From assembly GCA_019747815.1 (NCBI GenBank), contig JAIEQJ010000034.1, positions 1-64,000 of the forward strand: a stretch of DNA of 64,000 nucleotides, read 5' to 3'. Made by a program: the position numbers and the translations under genes. This DNA comes from Hyphomonadaceae bacterium. GTDB taxonomy: Bacteria > Pseudomonadota > Alphaproteobacteria > Rhizobiales > Hyphomicrobiaceae. The notes under the pieces were generated by a model. That model made no database searches. It had not been told where the DNA came from and worked only from the letters and a program-made list of their open reading frames with translations. Each line of letters begins with the position of its first letter. Within the stretch, counting starts at the first letter, position 1. Below are positions 40,579-49,828 of this stretch, piece after piece.

Positions 40579-41100
40579 ATGCCGACGTCGCTCTATGACT
40601 TGAGTGTGGCCAACTATCGTCAGACAGTGGCCGCGATTTCAGGGTGCCTCGACAAGGGCCTTGCGTTCTGCACGAGCGGCAGCGTCGACCCGGGCGAGAT
40701 GGTGGAGTGTCGCCTGGCTTCGGACATGCTGCCCTTGCGGTTCCAGATTGTCTCCGTCGCGCACCATTCACTCGGCGCTATCGAGGGCGTGAAGGCGGGT
40801 GTGTTTTCCCCGCCGGGCAAGATCGAGGCGCTCGACTACCGCGGTCTGCAGCAGTTGCTCGCCGACACGGCCGATGGCTTGGCGCGCCTGAGCCGCGAGG
40901 AGGTGGACGGGCTCGCCGGGCGCGACGTTGTATTTCAGTTCCGGGATCGGAGGTTGCCGTTTACGGCCGAGGGCTTCCTGCTGTCGTTCTCGCTTCCCAA
41001 TTTCTATTTCCACGCGACCACGGCTTACGACATCCTGCGCACCAAGGGCGTGCCCTTGGGAAAGCGGGACTTCCTGGGTCAGTTGCGCATGAAGTCATGA
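40579..41100 (+). CDS. DUF1993 family protein
   Basis: This 173-residue protein starts SLYDLSVANYRQTVAAISGC and contains LPLRFQIVSVAHHSLGAIEG and NFYFHATTAYDILRTKGVPL, the DUF1993 pattern. The fold is predicted to be a DinB-like four-helix bundle; conserved His residues suggest metal binding. Function unknown. GGGGAG lies 9 nt before the ATG at 40579. It follows the SAF oxidoreductase on the same strand by 71 bp. Confidence 0.85.
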   Translation: MPTSLYDLSVANYRQTVAAISGCLDKGLAFCTSGSVDPGEMVECRLASDMLPLRFQIVSVAHHSLGAIEGVKAGVFSPPGKIEALDYRGLQQLLADTADGLARLSREEVDGLAGRDVVFQFRDRRLPFTAEGFLLSFSLPNFYFHATTAYDILRTKGVPLGKRDFLGQLRMKS

Positions 41101-41164
41101 AGCGGCTGGCGCGCCGGTCCTAGCCGGCGATCTCTCCGCGTCGTGCCGTCAGAGGGGAGCAGCA

Positions 41165-41938
41165 ATGGCCGGTGCCGGGGCGAAGGGACGTGTTGCCTTG
41201 GTCACGGGCGGGGCTTCGGGGATCGGCCTGGCAACGGTTGAGCGCCTGCTGGCGTCGGGCTGGAAGGTGGCTGTCGTCGATCGCGACGAGACGGCGCTGG
41301 AGGCTACGCGCCAGCAGCATGGTGCCGCCACCACTGTCTTCATCGCGCCGCTCGATGTCACCGACGAGGCTGCCGTAGGCGCGATGATCGGCCTTATCCT
41401 GGGGGTGTTCGGCGGCCTCGACGGCGTGGTCAACTGCGCGGGCATTGCCGCCGACATTCCGGCGCTCGACACGCCGGTCGATCTGTTTCGCCGGATGCTC
41501 GACGTGAATGTCGTCGGCACCTTCATCGTCGCCCGCGCCGCGGCCCGGATCATGAAGGAGCGCGGCGGTGGTGCGATGGTCAATATGGCATCGGTTTCGG
41601 GGCTGCGCGGGAGCAAGGGCCGCAGCGCCTATGGGGCTTCGAAGGGCGCCGTCGTGGTGCTGACCCAGGTTCTGGCCAACGATCTGGCGCGCTATGGCAT
41701 CCGGGTGAATGCCGTTGCGCCGGGACCGGTGAACACGCCCTTGGTCAAGGCCATGCACGGGGACGAGGATCGCGCGCTGTGGGCGCGGCACCTGCCGATG
41801 CGGCGGTATGCCGAGCCGCCCGAGATCGCCAGCGTCATCGCGTTTCTGCTGGATGGCAGCAGGTCCGGCTACATGACCGGCAGCATCGTTGCCGTGGACG
41901 GCGGTTTCAGCGGCGCCGGTATCGTGGCGGACGACTAG
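41165..41938 (+). CDS. Short-chain dehydrogenase/reductase
   Basis: This 257-residue classical SDR has the cofactor motif VTGGASGIGLATVERL, NCAGIAADIPAL, the catalytic serine in NMASVSGLRG and the YGASKGAVV Tyr-Lys pair. The acidic residue after strand 2 (VVDRDETAL) suggests NAD preference. It is FabG/BDH-like in overall layout; the alcohol substrate is unknown. It lies in the GntR-led group of same-strand genes and may take part in the same pathway. Confidence 0.9.
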   Translation: MAGAGAKGRVALVTGGASGIGLATVERLLASGWKVAVVDRDETALEATRQQHGAATTVFIAPLDVTDEAAVGAMIGLILGVFGGLDGVVNCAGIAADIPALDTPVDLFRRMLDVNVVGTFIVARAAARIMKERGGGAMVNMASVSGLRGSKGRSAYGASKGAVVVLTQVLANDLARYGIRVNAVAPGPVNTPLVKAMHGDEDRALWARHLPMRRYAEPPEIASVIAFLLDGSRSGYMTGSIVAVDGGFSGAGIVADD

Positions 41939-42182
41939 GTGGTCGCGGCCGACGTCCTTTGCACCCGGCGTCGCTGGGTTCCGCACAGCGCGCTTGCCGC
42001 GCAACGTCCGGGATGACAACCACATGTCATGCCGGCCGGAGCGCAGCGACGCGCCGATACCCTGGGCAAAGCGGGAAGGCTCGGCCTGTGCGCCCGTCCC
42101 GCAAAAGGCAATTTTTGCCAAGTTGCGGCGGGACGGGAGCGGGCAGAGTGGCCCTGTTCGTAGACGAGCAGGAGACGCCAAC
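41939..42182. other. Gap between SDR and VOC genes
   Basis: About 244 bp without a gene. It contains fragments of the GTCCGGGATGACA-type repeat (about 42008-42020) followed by TGTCATGCCGG at about 42027-42037, related to the flanks of the palindromic repeats at 25332 and 39091. I see no promoter I can defend. Confidence 0.4.
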
Positions 42183-42560
42183 ATGCTCAATCACATCTCG
42201 ATCGGCATCCGCGATATGGCCAGGACCCGGCGCTTCTATGATGCGGCGCTCGAGCCGCTCGGGTACACGCGTCTGCACGAGGCGCCCGGCTCGCTCGGCT
42301 ATGGCCGCACTGCGGTCGCACTGTGGATCAGCATCGCCGAGCGCCCCGTTCCGGCGGACGAGAAATCGGGGCTGCATATCTGCTTCGACGCGCCGACCCG
42401 CAGAAGCGTTGCCGATTTCCACGCCGCCGGGCTGCGCGCAGGTGGACGCGACAACGGCGAGCCGGGGCTGCGCGAAGACTACGGCCCCCACTACTATGCC
42501 GCCTTTGTCGTCGATCCCGACGTCTACCGCCTCGAAGCCCATTGCGGCCAGGCGGCATGA
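42183..42560 (+). CDS. VOC family (glyoxalase/bleomycin resistance-type) protein
   Basis: This 125-residue protein has two half-domains of the vicinal-oxygen-chelate fold: LNHISIGIRDMARTRRFYDA with the usual first metal histidine, and YYAAFVVDPDVYRLEAHCG at the end, with the second-half glutamate. Members may be isomerases, lyases or binding proteins. Ribosome site AGGAG precedes the ATG at 42183. It probably is co-transcribed with the SRPBCC gene 29 nt downstream. Confidence 0.85.
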   Translation: MLNHISIGIRDMARTRRFYDAALEPLGYTRLHEAPGSLGYGRTAVALWISIAERPVPADEKSGLHICFDAPTRRSVADFHAAGLRAGGRDNGEPGLREDYGPHYYAAFVVDPDVYRLEAHCGQAA

Positions 42561-42589
42561 GGCGCGCCGACACCGGAAGGAGACAGCAC

Positions 42590-43045
42590 ATGGCTTCCAT
42601 CCACAGGGAAATCACGATCGCGGCGCGCCCGGAGGAGGTGTGGGCTGCGCTGAGCGATGTCGGTGCCGTGCACACGCGGCTGGCGCCGGGCTTCGTGGTC
42701 GACACCAGGATGGACGGCGGCGCCAGGATCGTGACCTTCGGCAACGGCATGGTGGCGCGCGAGCTGATCGTGGACGTGGACGCTGCCGCCCGGCGCCTCG
42801 CCTGGGCCGTCGTCGGCACGCCGCTCACGCATCACAATGCATCGCTGCAGGTCTTTGCCGAGGCGCCGGGCGGCAGCCGCCTGGTGTGGATCGCCGACCT
42901 GCTGCCCAACGATCTCGCCGGGACCATTGCCGGTATGATCGAGCAGGGCCTGGGTGCCATGCGGCAGACGCTGGAGGCGAGGGCCCAACAGCCGCAATCC
43001 GGCAACGCCAATCATCAGGTGACGAGAACGGCGTGCAGGATATGA
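42590..43045 (+). CDS. SRPBCC family (START-like) protein
   Basis: This 151-residue protein has the SRPBCC/polyketide-cyclase-like layout: REITIAARPEEVWAALSDVG at the start and a long C-terminal helix (GTIAGMIEQGLGAMRQTLEA). Such folds bind hydrophobic ligands. GGAAGGAGA before the ATG at 42590 is a strong ribosome site. It follows the VOC gene closely and shares its direction. Confidence 0.82.
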   Translation: MASIHREITIAARPEEVWAALSDVGAVHTRLAPGFVVDTRMDGGARIVTFGNGMVARELIVDVDAAARRLAWAVVGTPLTHHNASLQVFAEAPGGSRLVWIADLLPNDLAGTIAGMIEQGLGAMRQTLEARAQQPQSGNANHQVTRTACRI

Positions 43046-43151
43046 TCGTGAGCAAGCAGGCGCGGCTGTGGCCGGATAGCATCGCGCGGCTTGCAGACCT
43101 CGAGCGGCGGCGGGCGAAGCCGCGCCGATCCTGAGCCATGGAGGCGGACGC

Positions 43152-43733
43152 ATGCGCATGCTGACACGTTCAGACACGCCGGTGCGCTATTGCCTGTTCG
43201 ACACGGCAATCGGCGCGGTCGGCATGGCGTGGCGGGAAGAGGGCGTGCTGCGATTGCAGCTCCCCGAGGCCAGCCGCGCGGCAACCGAGCGGCGGCTGTG
43301 CGGGCGTTCAACCGGTGCGATCGAAGCCGAGCCGCCGCGCGAGATCGAGCAGGCGATGGCTGATGTGCGCCGCTACCTGGTTGGCGAGCGGATCGACTTT
43401 TGTGCCACGGCGGTGGACCTCGCGGGCGTCAGCGCCTTCCATTGCCGCATCTACGAGGTGGCACGCCGCATCCGTTGGGGCGAGACGACGACCTATGGCG
43501 CGCTGGCAGGGCAGGCCGGGTGCCCGGATGCTGCACGTGCCGTCGGTCAGGCCATGGGGCGCAATCCTGTGCCCATCATCATCCCGTGCCATCGCGTGCT
43601 CGCCAGCGGCGGCAAGGCCGGGGGATTTTCCGCCTTCGGCGGCGCCGCCACCAAGGAGCGGCTGCTGGCGCTGGAAGGCGTGAGCCTCGGCGGCGGCGTA
43701 CCGCTGCTGCCGGGCCTGCTGCCGGCGCACTAG
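43152..43733 (+). CDS. ogt: Methylated-DNA-protein-cysteine methyltransferase
   Basis: Ogt (193 residues) moves alkyl groups from O6-alkylguanine to its own cysteine. The active-site block is IIIPCHRVLASGG with acceptor Cys146, and AARAVGQAMGRNPVP provides the arginine finger region. It is the second such protein in the window; the other is fused to an AraC domain at 21836-22738. It ends 20 nt before a YcaQ/AlkX-like glycosylase on the same strand, giving a two-gene alkylation repair pair. Confidence 0.92.
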   Translation: MRMLTRSDTPVRYCLFDTAIGAVGMAWREEGVLRLQLPEASRAATERRLCGRSTGAIEAEPPREIEQAMADVRRYLVGERIDFCATAVDLAGVSAFHCRIYEVARRIRWGETTTYGALAGQAGCPDAARAVGQAMGRNPVPIIIPCHRVLASGGKAGGFSAFGGAATKERLLALEGVSLGGGVPLLPGLLPAH

Positions 43734-43753
43734 GCGAGGCAATCCCGCGCACC

Positions 43754-44974
43754 ATGCCTCGCCGATCCGATCGTCTGTCGTTTGCGGAGGCCCGGCGTAT
43801 CGCGCTGGCGGCGCAGGGCTTCGGCCGTCCGCGTGGCCAGGAAGAAGCCGGCAAGCGTGAGTTGCGGCGCCTGTTCGAGCGGCTGGGCGTCGTGCAGATC
43901 GATTCGGTCAATGTGCTGGCGCGCGCGCACACCCTGCCGGCATTCTCGCGGCTCGGCCGCTATCGTTCGGGCGATCTCCACGCGCTGGCCTACGGCGGAC
44001 GCAGGCGTGCGCTGTTCGAGTACTGGGGGCACGAGGCTTCGCTGCTGCCCGTCGCGCTGCAGCCGCTGCTGCGCTGGCGTATGGCGCGGGCGGCGCGCGG
44101 CGATGGGATCTATGGCGCTATCGCGCGCTTCGGACGCGAGCGTCGGGCGCTGATCGATGAGGTGCGCCGCGAGATCGCCGAGCGCGGGCCGCTCGCCGCG
44201 GGCGAGCTGTCGCATCAGCACAAGGGCGAGGGCGGCTGGTGGGGCTGGTCGGACGGCAAGCGGGCGCTGGAATGGCTGTTCTGGGCCGGCGAGGTGACGA
44301 CGGCGACGCGGCGCGGCACGTTCGAGAGGGTCTACGGCCTCACGGAGCGGGTGCTGCCGCGCTCCGCGATCGAGATGCCGACGCCTGACGAGGCCGACGC
44401 CCAGCGCGAGCTGCTCATCATCTCGGCGCGATGCCTGGGGGTCGCCACCGAGCGTTGCCTGCGCGACTATTTCCGGCTCGGCCCCGCCGATGCGAGGCCG
44501 CGCATCGCCGAGCTGGTCGAGGCCGGCGAGCTGATCCCGACTCAGGTGGAAGGCTGGGACAGGGCGGCCTATCTCCACCGCGATGCGCGGCGGCCGCGGC
44601 GGCTGGAGGCGCAGGCGCTGCTGGCGCCGTTCGATCCCCTGATCTGGCAGCGGCAGCGCGTCGAGGCGCTGTTCGGGGCGCGCATCCGGCTGGAGCTCTA
44701 TACGCCGCGCGAGAAGCGCATGCACGGCTACTATGTACTGCCGTTCCTGCTCGGCGATCGCATCGTGGCGCGCGTGGACTTGAAGGCGGATCGTGCCGTC
44801 TCGACCCTTAGGGTGAAGGCGGCGCACGCGGAGGCGGGTGTGGACAAGAGGGCCGTCGTCGCGCCGCTTGCAGCCGAGTTGCGCCTGATGGCCGCCTGGC
44901 TCGAGCTCGATGCGCTCAAGGTGGAGCGCGTGGGCGATCTCGCGCGGTTGCTGAGCGGCATCCTGAAGCCATAA
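43754..44974 (+). CDS. YcaQ/AlkX-type winged-helix DNA glycosylase
   Basis: This 406-residue protein belongs to the HTH_42 (AlkZ/YcaQ) family. The catalytic motif in VVQIDSVNVLARAHTLP is QID (residues 48-50), the QxD form of the YcaQ/AlkX branch, which unhooks nitrogen-mustard and similar interstrand crosslinks; AlkZ enzymes have QxQ. EYWGHEASLLPV and the C-terminal FDPLIWQRQRVEALFG and HGYYVLPFLLGDRIVARVDL also fit. It follows ogt by 20 nt, so the two are probably one operon for alkylated DNA. Confidence 0.85.
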   Translation: MPRRSDRLSFAEARRIALAAQGFGRPRGQEEAGKRELRRLFERLGVVQIDSVNVLARAHTLPAFSRLGRYRSGDLHALAYGGRRRALFEYWGHEASLLPVALQPLLRWRMARAARGDGIYGAIARFGRERRALIDEVRREIAERGPLAAGELSHQHKGEGGWWGWSDGKRALEWLFWAGEVTTATRRGTFERVYGLTERVLPRSAIEMPTPDEADAQRELLIISARCLGVATERCLRDYFRLGPADARPRIAELVEAGELIPTQVEGWDRAAYLHRDARRPRRLEAQALLAPFDPLIWQRQRVEALFGARIRLELYTPREKRMHGYYVLPFLLGDRIVARVDLKADRAVSTLRVKAAHAEAGVDKRAVVAPLAAELRLMAAWLELDALKVERVGDLARLLSGILKP

Positions 44975-45098
44975 CGCGAACGTGCAGCCAAGGCATGTGC
45001 CCGGCCGCCTACAGTCATGGCCGGCGCCCGGCTTGCCACTGCTGGCCGCGGCGGCTAGCCTTTTCGAAACAAGCAGGATGCACCAAGATCATACCCCG

Positions 45099-45998
45099 AT
45101 GGGACTTTACCTGAGGCCGACTGCGCTCGCCGACGCTCTGGCGGCGCTGGCCGATCCCAAGCTCGCTCACAGCCCGGCCCGGATCGATCGGCTGACGGTG
45201 CTGGCCGGCGGCACGGACTTCTATCCGGCGCAGGCTGCACGGGCGGCGTGGCTGGAGGCAACCCCGCGCAATGTTATCGACATTTCCGGCATCACCGAGC
45301 TCAAGGGCATCCGGGAGGATGCATCCGGTCTCACCTTCGGGGCGCTCACCACCTGGTCGGATATTGCCGATGCCGCCTTGCCGCACGCGTTCGACGGCCT
45401 GAAGCTGGCGGCGCGCGAGGTGGGCGGCCAGCAGGTGCAGAACCGCGGCACCATCGCCGGCAATCTGTGCAACGCCTCGCCGGCGGCGGATGGCGTGCCG
45501 CCGCTGCTGACGCTGGATGCCGTCGTGAATATCGCCAGCGCCCGGGGGCGGCGGTCCGTGCCGCTGGCGGCGTTCATTACTGGCAATCGCCAGACCGTCC
45601 TGGCGGCGGACGAGTTGGTGACGTCCATCCACGTCCCCGCGCCCGCACCTGGCGCGCGCGCGACGTTCCTCAAGCTGGGGGCGCGGGCCTATCTCGTCAT
45701 CTCGATCGTCGCCGTGGCGGCGGTCGTCACTGTGGGAGCGGACGGCTGCATTGCCCGCGCGGCGATCGCCGTCGGCGCCTGCTCGGCCGTGCCGCAACGC
45801 CTGGCGCACCTGGAGCGCGACCTTGCGGGGCTGGCGTCGGCCGATGCGGTCGAGGTCGTGGCCGCCCGGCACATGGCCGCGCTGGCGCCGATCGATGACG
45901 TGCGCGGCTCGGCTGCCTATCGCCGTCAGGCCGCCCTCGTGGTCACGCGCCGGGCGCTGATGCAGTGCTTGGCGGTTGCGGCGGAGGCCGCGGCATGA
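45099..45998 (+). CDS. Xanthine-dehydrogenase-family FAD-binding subunit
   Basis: This protein of about 299 residues is the medium (FAD) subunit of a molybdenum hydroxylase. LTVLAGGTDFYPAQ and EVGGQQVQNRGTIAGNLCNA are the two FAD-binding blocks. Its stop overlaps the start of the next gene (ATGA), so it is coupled to the fused FeS-Mo subunit. ATG 45099 (MGLYLRPT) is the family-like start; ATG 45078 would add seven residues. The substrate is unknown, but the gene set downstream (6-hydroxynicotinate-reductase-like) suggests an N-heterocycle. Confidence 0.88.
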   Translation: MGLYLRPTALADALAALADPKLAHSPARIDRLTVLAGGTDFYPAQAARAAWLEATPRNVIDISGITELKGIREDASGLTFGALTTWSDIADAALPHAFDGLKLAAREVGGQQVQNRGTIAGNLCNASPAADGVPPLLTLDAVVNIASARGRRSVPLAAFITGNRQTVLAADELVTSIHVPAPAPGARATFLKLGARAYLVISIVAVAAVVTVGADGCIARAAIAVGACSAVPQRLAHLERDLAGLASADAVEVVAARHMAALAPIDDVRGSAAYRRQAALVVTRRALMQCLAVAAEAAA

Positions 45999-48772
45999 AC
46001 GAGCGGCCATCCCTGTCGGGCGCAGCCCCGGTGTCGTTCACGCTGAACGGCATCGCTCGCACCGTAGTGACCGCGCCGGGCGAGCGGTTGTCCGAGGTGG
46101 TGCGCCGGGGGCTCGGACTGACGGGCACCAAGGTGGGCTGCAATGCGGGCGACTGCGGTGCCTGCACGGTGCTGATGGACGGCGCGCAGGTGTGCGCCTG
46201 CATGGTCGCGGCGAGGCAGGCCGAGGGCCGGTCGATGGTCTCCATCGAGGGCCTGGCTGAGCTGCCGCTGGGGCGGGCCCTGCAGGCTGCGTTCCACCGG
46301 CATGACGCCGCGCAATGCGGCATCTGCACGCCGGGCATGCTGATGGCGGCCGCGGACGTGCTCTCGCGCCATGCGTCGCCGGATCGGCAGACGGTGATGG
46401 ATGCGATGGGCGGCGTGCTCTGCCGCTGCACGGGCTACCTGAAAATCGTCGATGCCGTTCTCGATGTGGCCCAGGCCGGTTTGCAGACCAAGGGCAGCGG
46501 TGCGAGGCCGGGCGAGGCCGTCGGCCAGCGCGTGCTTCGGCTCGACGGCGCGCCCAAGCTTACCGGCGAGGCCCTCTATGGCGACGACGGCGCGCCGGCC
46601 GATGCCCTGTGGCTCAAGGCCATTCGCTCGCCGCATGCGCATGCGCGCTTTTCGCTGGGCGACCTCGCGCCGTTTCTCACTCGCCACCCCGGCATTGTCC
46701 GCGTCTTCACGGCCGGTGATGTGCCGGGCGAGAACGCCTTCGGCATCTATCCCGACCTCAAGGACCAGCCGGTGTTCGGCGAGGGCATCGTGCGCCACCG
46801 CGGCGAGGCGGTGCTGGCGCTGGCCGGCACGCGGGCCGCGCTCGAGGCGGTGCAGATTGCCGACCTGCCGATCACCTGGGAGCCCCTGCCGGGCTTGCAC
46901 GGCGTGCAGGCGGCGTTGGCCGAGGGTGCGCCGGCCATTCATGCCGGCAAGCCCGACAACGTCCTGACCCGCGGTGTCGTCGCGTGCGGTCAACCCGAGG
47001 CGGCGCGCGCCAACGCCGCGCACATCGCCGAAGGCACGTTCGAGACCTCCTTTGTCGAGCATGCCTACATCGAGCCCGAGGCCGGCTATGCCAGGCGCGT
47101 CGGCGACCGCATGGAAATCCATGCCTGTACGCAGGCGCCGATGATGGACCGCGACGAGGTCGCCCGCGTCCTCGGCCTGGCGCGCGAGCACGTGCGCATC
47201 GTGCCGACGGCCTGCGGCGGCGGCTTCGGCGGCAAGCTCGATGTTTCGCTGCAGCCGATGCTGGCGGTGGCCGCCTGGCACCTCGATCGGCCGGTGCGCT
47301 GCGTCTACGAGCGCATCGAGTCGATGGCCTCCACCACCAAGCGCCATCCCGCGCGCATCCGGGCGCGCGCCAGCTGCGACGCGGCCGGACGGCTGGTGAG
47401 CTACGAACTGGATGGTGATTTCAATACGGGCGCCTACGCGTCCTGGGGTCCGACGGTGGCTGGGCGCGTGCCGGTGCATGCCGCGGGACCCTATCGCGTG
47501 CCGCACGTGCGTAATCGTGCGCGCGCCGTCTACACCAACGATACGCCGGCCGGCGCGTTTCGCGGCTTTGGCGTGCCGCAGGCGGCGATCGCGCACGAGG
47601 CGCTGCTGGACGATCTTGCCGAGCAGGCCGGCATCGACCGGCTGGAGCTCCGCCACCGCAATGCGCTGCGCGCCGGCGACACGACGCCGACCGGCCAGGT
47701 GCTCGGCGCCAGCGCGGGTCTCGTGGCCTGCCTCGATGCGCTGCGCCCGCGCTGGCAGGCGCTGCTGTCCGATGCGGCCGCATTCAATGCGTGGTCGCAT
47801 GCGCTGCGGCGCGGCCTCGGCATCGGCTGCATGTGGTACGGCATCGGCAACACCGGGTTGTCCAATCCGTCCACCATGCGCCTCACCCTGGCGCGCGACG
47901 GCACGCTCACGTTCTGGAACGGCGCGGTCGACATCGGCCAGGGCTCCACCACCGTGCTCACCCAGATCGCGGCCGATGCGCTCGGGCTGCCGGTGTCGGC
48001 GTTCCGCCTGGTGGTCGGCGATACGGATGTGACGTTTGATGCCGGCAAAACGTCGGCCTCGCGCCAGACCTTTGTTTCGGGCAAGGCCGCGCAGTTGGCC
48101 GGCGAGGCGCTGCGCACCCGGATTCTGCGGCTCACCAATGCCGGCCCCGGGGCCCGGCTCGACCTCGACGGGGCCCGTCTGATCGTCGCCGACGGCGGCG
48201 AGCAGACGGTGGTGGACCTCGCGCAGTTGCCGGCTGCAGGCGATGGCATTGTGCTCGAAGGCGTCGGCACCTTCGATCCGCCCACCACGCCGCTCGATGC
48301 CAAGGGCCAAGGCATCCCCTATGCTACCTACGGCTTTGCTGCGCAGATCGCCTCGGTCGATGTCGATCTCGGCCTCGGCACGGTGAAGGTGAGGAGGATC
48401 GTGGCCGCGCACGATGTCGGCCGCGCCATCAACCCGGCGCTGGTGGAGGGCCAGATCCACGGCGGCATCGCCCAGGGGCTGGGCCTCGCGCTGATGGAGG
48501 AGTTCATCCCCGGCCGCACGGAGAACCTGCACGACTATCTGATCCCGACCTTCGGCGACATGCCGGAGATCGAGGTCCATCTGATCGAGGACCGCGAGCC
48601 GCTCGGGCCCTATGGCGCCAAGGGCATCGGCGAGCCGGCGCTGATCCCCACCGCCCCCGCCATTCTCGGCGCCATCCGCCATGCCACCGGTGTCACCATC
48701 CGCAAGGTGCCGGCGCTGCCGCATCGCGTGCATGCGGCGCTGGCCGCAGCCGGCAAGGCGGTGGAGTTCTGA
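45995..48772 (+). CDS. Molybdenum hydroxylase, fused [2Fe-2S] and Mo-binding subunits
   Basis: This 925-residue protein joins two subunits that are usually separate. Residues 1-160 are the small subunit, with plant-type [2Fe-2S] cysteines at 49, 54, 57 and one near 69 (VGCNAGDCGACTVLMDG) and second-cluster cysteines at 108, 111, 143 and 145 (CGIC, CRC). From about 171 comes the molybdopterin cytosine/guanine dinucleotide-binding large subunit (PTACGGGFGGKLDVSLQPML, GAFRGFGVPQAAIAHE and the GAKGIGEPALIPTAPA glutamate block). Such enzymes hydroxylate carbons next to ring nitrogens using water. It is coupled by overlap to the FAD gene; an export signal is not seen. Confidence 0.92.
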   Translation: MNERPSLSGAAPVSFTLNGIARTVVTAPGERLSEVVRRGLGLTGTKVGCNAGDCGACTVLMDGAQVCACMVAARQAEGRSMVSIEGLAELPLGRALQAAFHRHDAAQCGICTPGMLMAAADVLSRHASPDRQTVMDAMGGVLCRCTGYLKIVDAVLDVAQAGLQTKGSGARPGEAVGQRVLRLDGAPKLTGEALYGDDGAPADALWLKAIRSPHAHARFSLGDLAPFLTRHPGIVRVFTAGDVPGENAFGIYPDLKDQPVFGEGIVRHRGEAVLALAGTRAALEAVQIADLPITWEPLPGLHGVQAALAEGAPAIHAGKPDNVLTRGVVACGQPEAARANAAHIAEGTFETSFVEHAYIEPEAGYARRVGDRMEIHACTQAPMMDRDEVARVLGLAREHVRIVPTACGGGFGGKLDVSLQPMLAVAAWHLDRPVRCVYERIESMASTTKRHPARIRARASCDAAGRLVSYELDGDFNTGAYASWGPTVAGRVPVHAAGPYRVPHVRNRARAVYTNDTPAGAFRGFGVPQAAIAHEALLDDLAEQAGIDRLELRHRNALRAGDTTPTGQVLGASAGLVACLDALRPRWQALLSDAAAFNAWSHALRRGLGIGCMWYGIGNTGLSNPSTMRLTLARDGTLTFWNGAVDIGQGSTTVLTQIAADALGLPVSAFRLVVGDTDVTFDAGKTSASRQTFVSGKAAQLAGEALRTRILRLTNAGPGARLDLDGARLIVADGGEQTVVDLAQLPAAGDGIVLEGVGTFDPPTTPLDAKGQGIPYATYGFAAQIASVDVDLGLGTVKVRRIVAAHDVGRAINPALVEGQIHGGIAQGLGLALMEEFIPGRTENLHDYLIPTFGDMPEIEVHLIEDREPLGPYGAKGIGEPALIPTAPAILGAIRHATGVTIRKVPALPHRVHAALAAAGKAVEF

Positions 48773-48841
48773 AACGGCCTCGCCGCAAACGCCGTGCCGT
48801 GTTTCCCTTCCACCTTTCGATGGGGTGAGCGACGGGACAGC

Positions 48842-49828
48842 TCAGAGAGAGCCCGCCAGCCCCAAGGCCGTGACGACGCCGCCCCAGCGCTCGCGTTCGC
48901 CCTTCATGTATGTCTCGATCTCCTCGATGGAGCGCGGCGGCAGTGGCATCAGGCCGATGTCGCGCACGCGCTTTTGGAAGGCTGCATCGCCGGTGATGCG
49001 GTTCATTGCGGCATGCAGGCGATCGACGATGGGGCGCGGCGTCGCCGCGGGCGCCAGCAGCACGTGCCAGGACACGGCCTCGAAGCCGGGCCGGCCGATC
49101 GCGTCCGCCAGTGTCGGAACCTGCGCCAGCGACGGATGCGGGGCGGAGGCGGTGATGCCGAGCGCCTTCAGCTTGCCTTCGACGATGAGCGAGAGCGCTG
49201 CGCCGGTCTCGGAAATGGACGAGGTGATGTGCCCTCCCACGACGTCGGTGACGATTTGCGGTGGGCTGCGATAGGGCACGTGGTTGGCTTGAAACTTGAA
49301 GTCGCGCTTCAGGATCTCCATCGTCAGATACTGCAGGGTGCCCGCGCCGGTGGTGGCATAGGTGACGGGATTGGCGGCGCTGTCCTGGGCCTTCTTGATG
49401 AATTCCGTCATGGTGGCGGCGCCGAAGGCGGGGTTGACGATCACCACGAAGGGCGACTTTGCATACAGCGCCAGCGGCACGAAATCCTTCTCGGGATCGT
49501 AGTTGACCTTCTTGTAGAGCGTCGGGTTGACGGCCATGGGCGGCGAGGAGGACACGAGCAGCGTGTGCCCATCGGGGTTGGCCCGCGCCACGCTCTGCGC
49601 CGCCAGCATCAGCGCGGCGCCGGGCTGGTTCTCGACCACGACGGGCTTGCCGAGCGCCTTGGCCAAGTCCTCCGCATAGATGCGCACGATCGAATCCATG
49701 CCGCTGCCGGCGGCCAGCGGCACCACGATGGTGATGTTGCGCGTGGGAAAGTCTTGCGCCGTCGCAGGCAAGCCGGACAGCAGGACGGCAAGGGCGCACG
49801 TCCATGCATGGTGAATCCACGCTCTCAT
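48842..49828 (-). CDS. Tripartite tricarboxylate transporter binding protein (Bug/TctC family)
   Basis: This 328-residue protein has a signal peptide (TCALAVLLSGLPATA, cleavage before QDFP) and Bug-family blocks: ITIVVPLAAGSGMDSIVRIY, VVVENQPGAALMLAAQSVAR and PTLADAIGRPGFEAVSWHVL. Bug proteins bind carboxylated compounds in the periplasm, including nicotinate-type acids in a few known cases. No TctA/TctB membrane genes are nearby, as is common for orphan Bug genes. It converges on the Mo hydroxylase and is divergent from the next gene. Confidence 0.9.
   Translation of the reverse strand: MRAWIHHAWTCALAVLLSGLPATAQDFPTRNITIVVPLAAGSGMDSIVRIYAEDLAKALGKPVVVENQPGAALMLAAQSVARANPDGHTLLVSSSPPMAVNPTLYKKVNYDPEKDFVPLALYAKSPFVVIVNPAFGAATMTEFIKKAQDSAANPVTYATTGAGTLQYLTMEILKRDFKFQANHVPYRSPPQIVTDVVGGHITSSISETGAALSLIVEGKLKALGITASAPHPSLAQVPTLADAIGRPGFEAVSWHVLLAPAATPRPIVDRLHAAMNRITGDAAFQKRVRDIGLMPLPPRSIEEIETYMKGERERWGGVVTALGLAGSL

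Noticed and set aside
43042-43134. 30-codon frame starting in the SRPBCC stop codon (ATGA overlap)
   Set aside because: It has the right overlap to be a coupled gene, but the peptide (MIVSKQARLWPDSIARLADL...) shows no family similarity and is too short to defend.
45926-48733. 935-codon minus-strand open frame opposite the fused Mo hydroxylase
   Set aside because: Arg/Gly/Ala/His-rich shadow of the sense codons; no motif.
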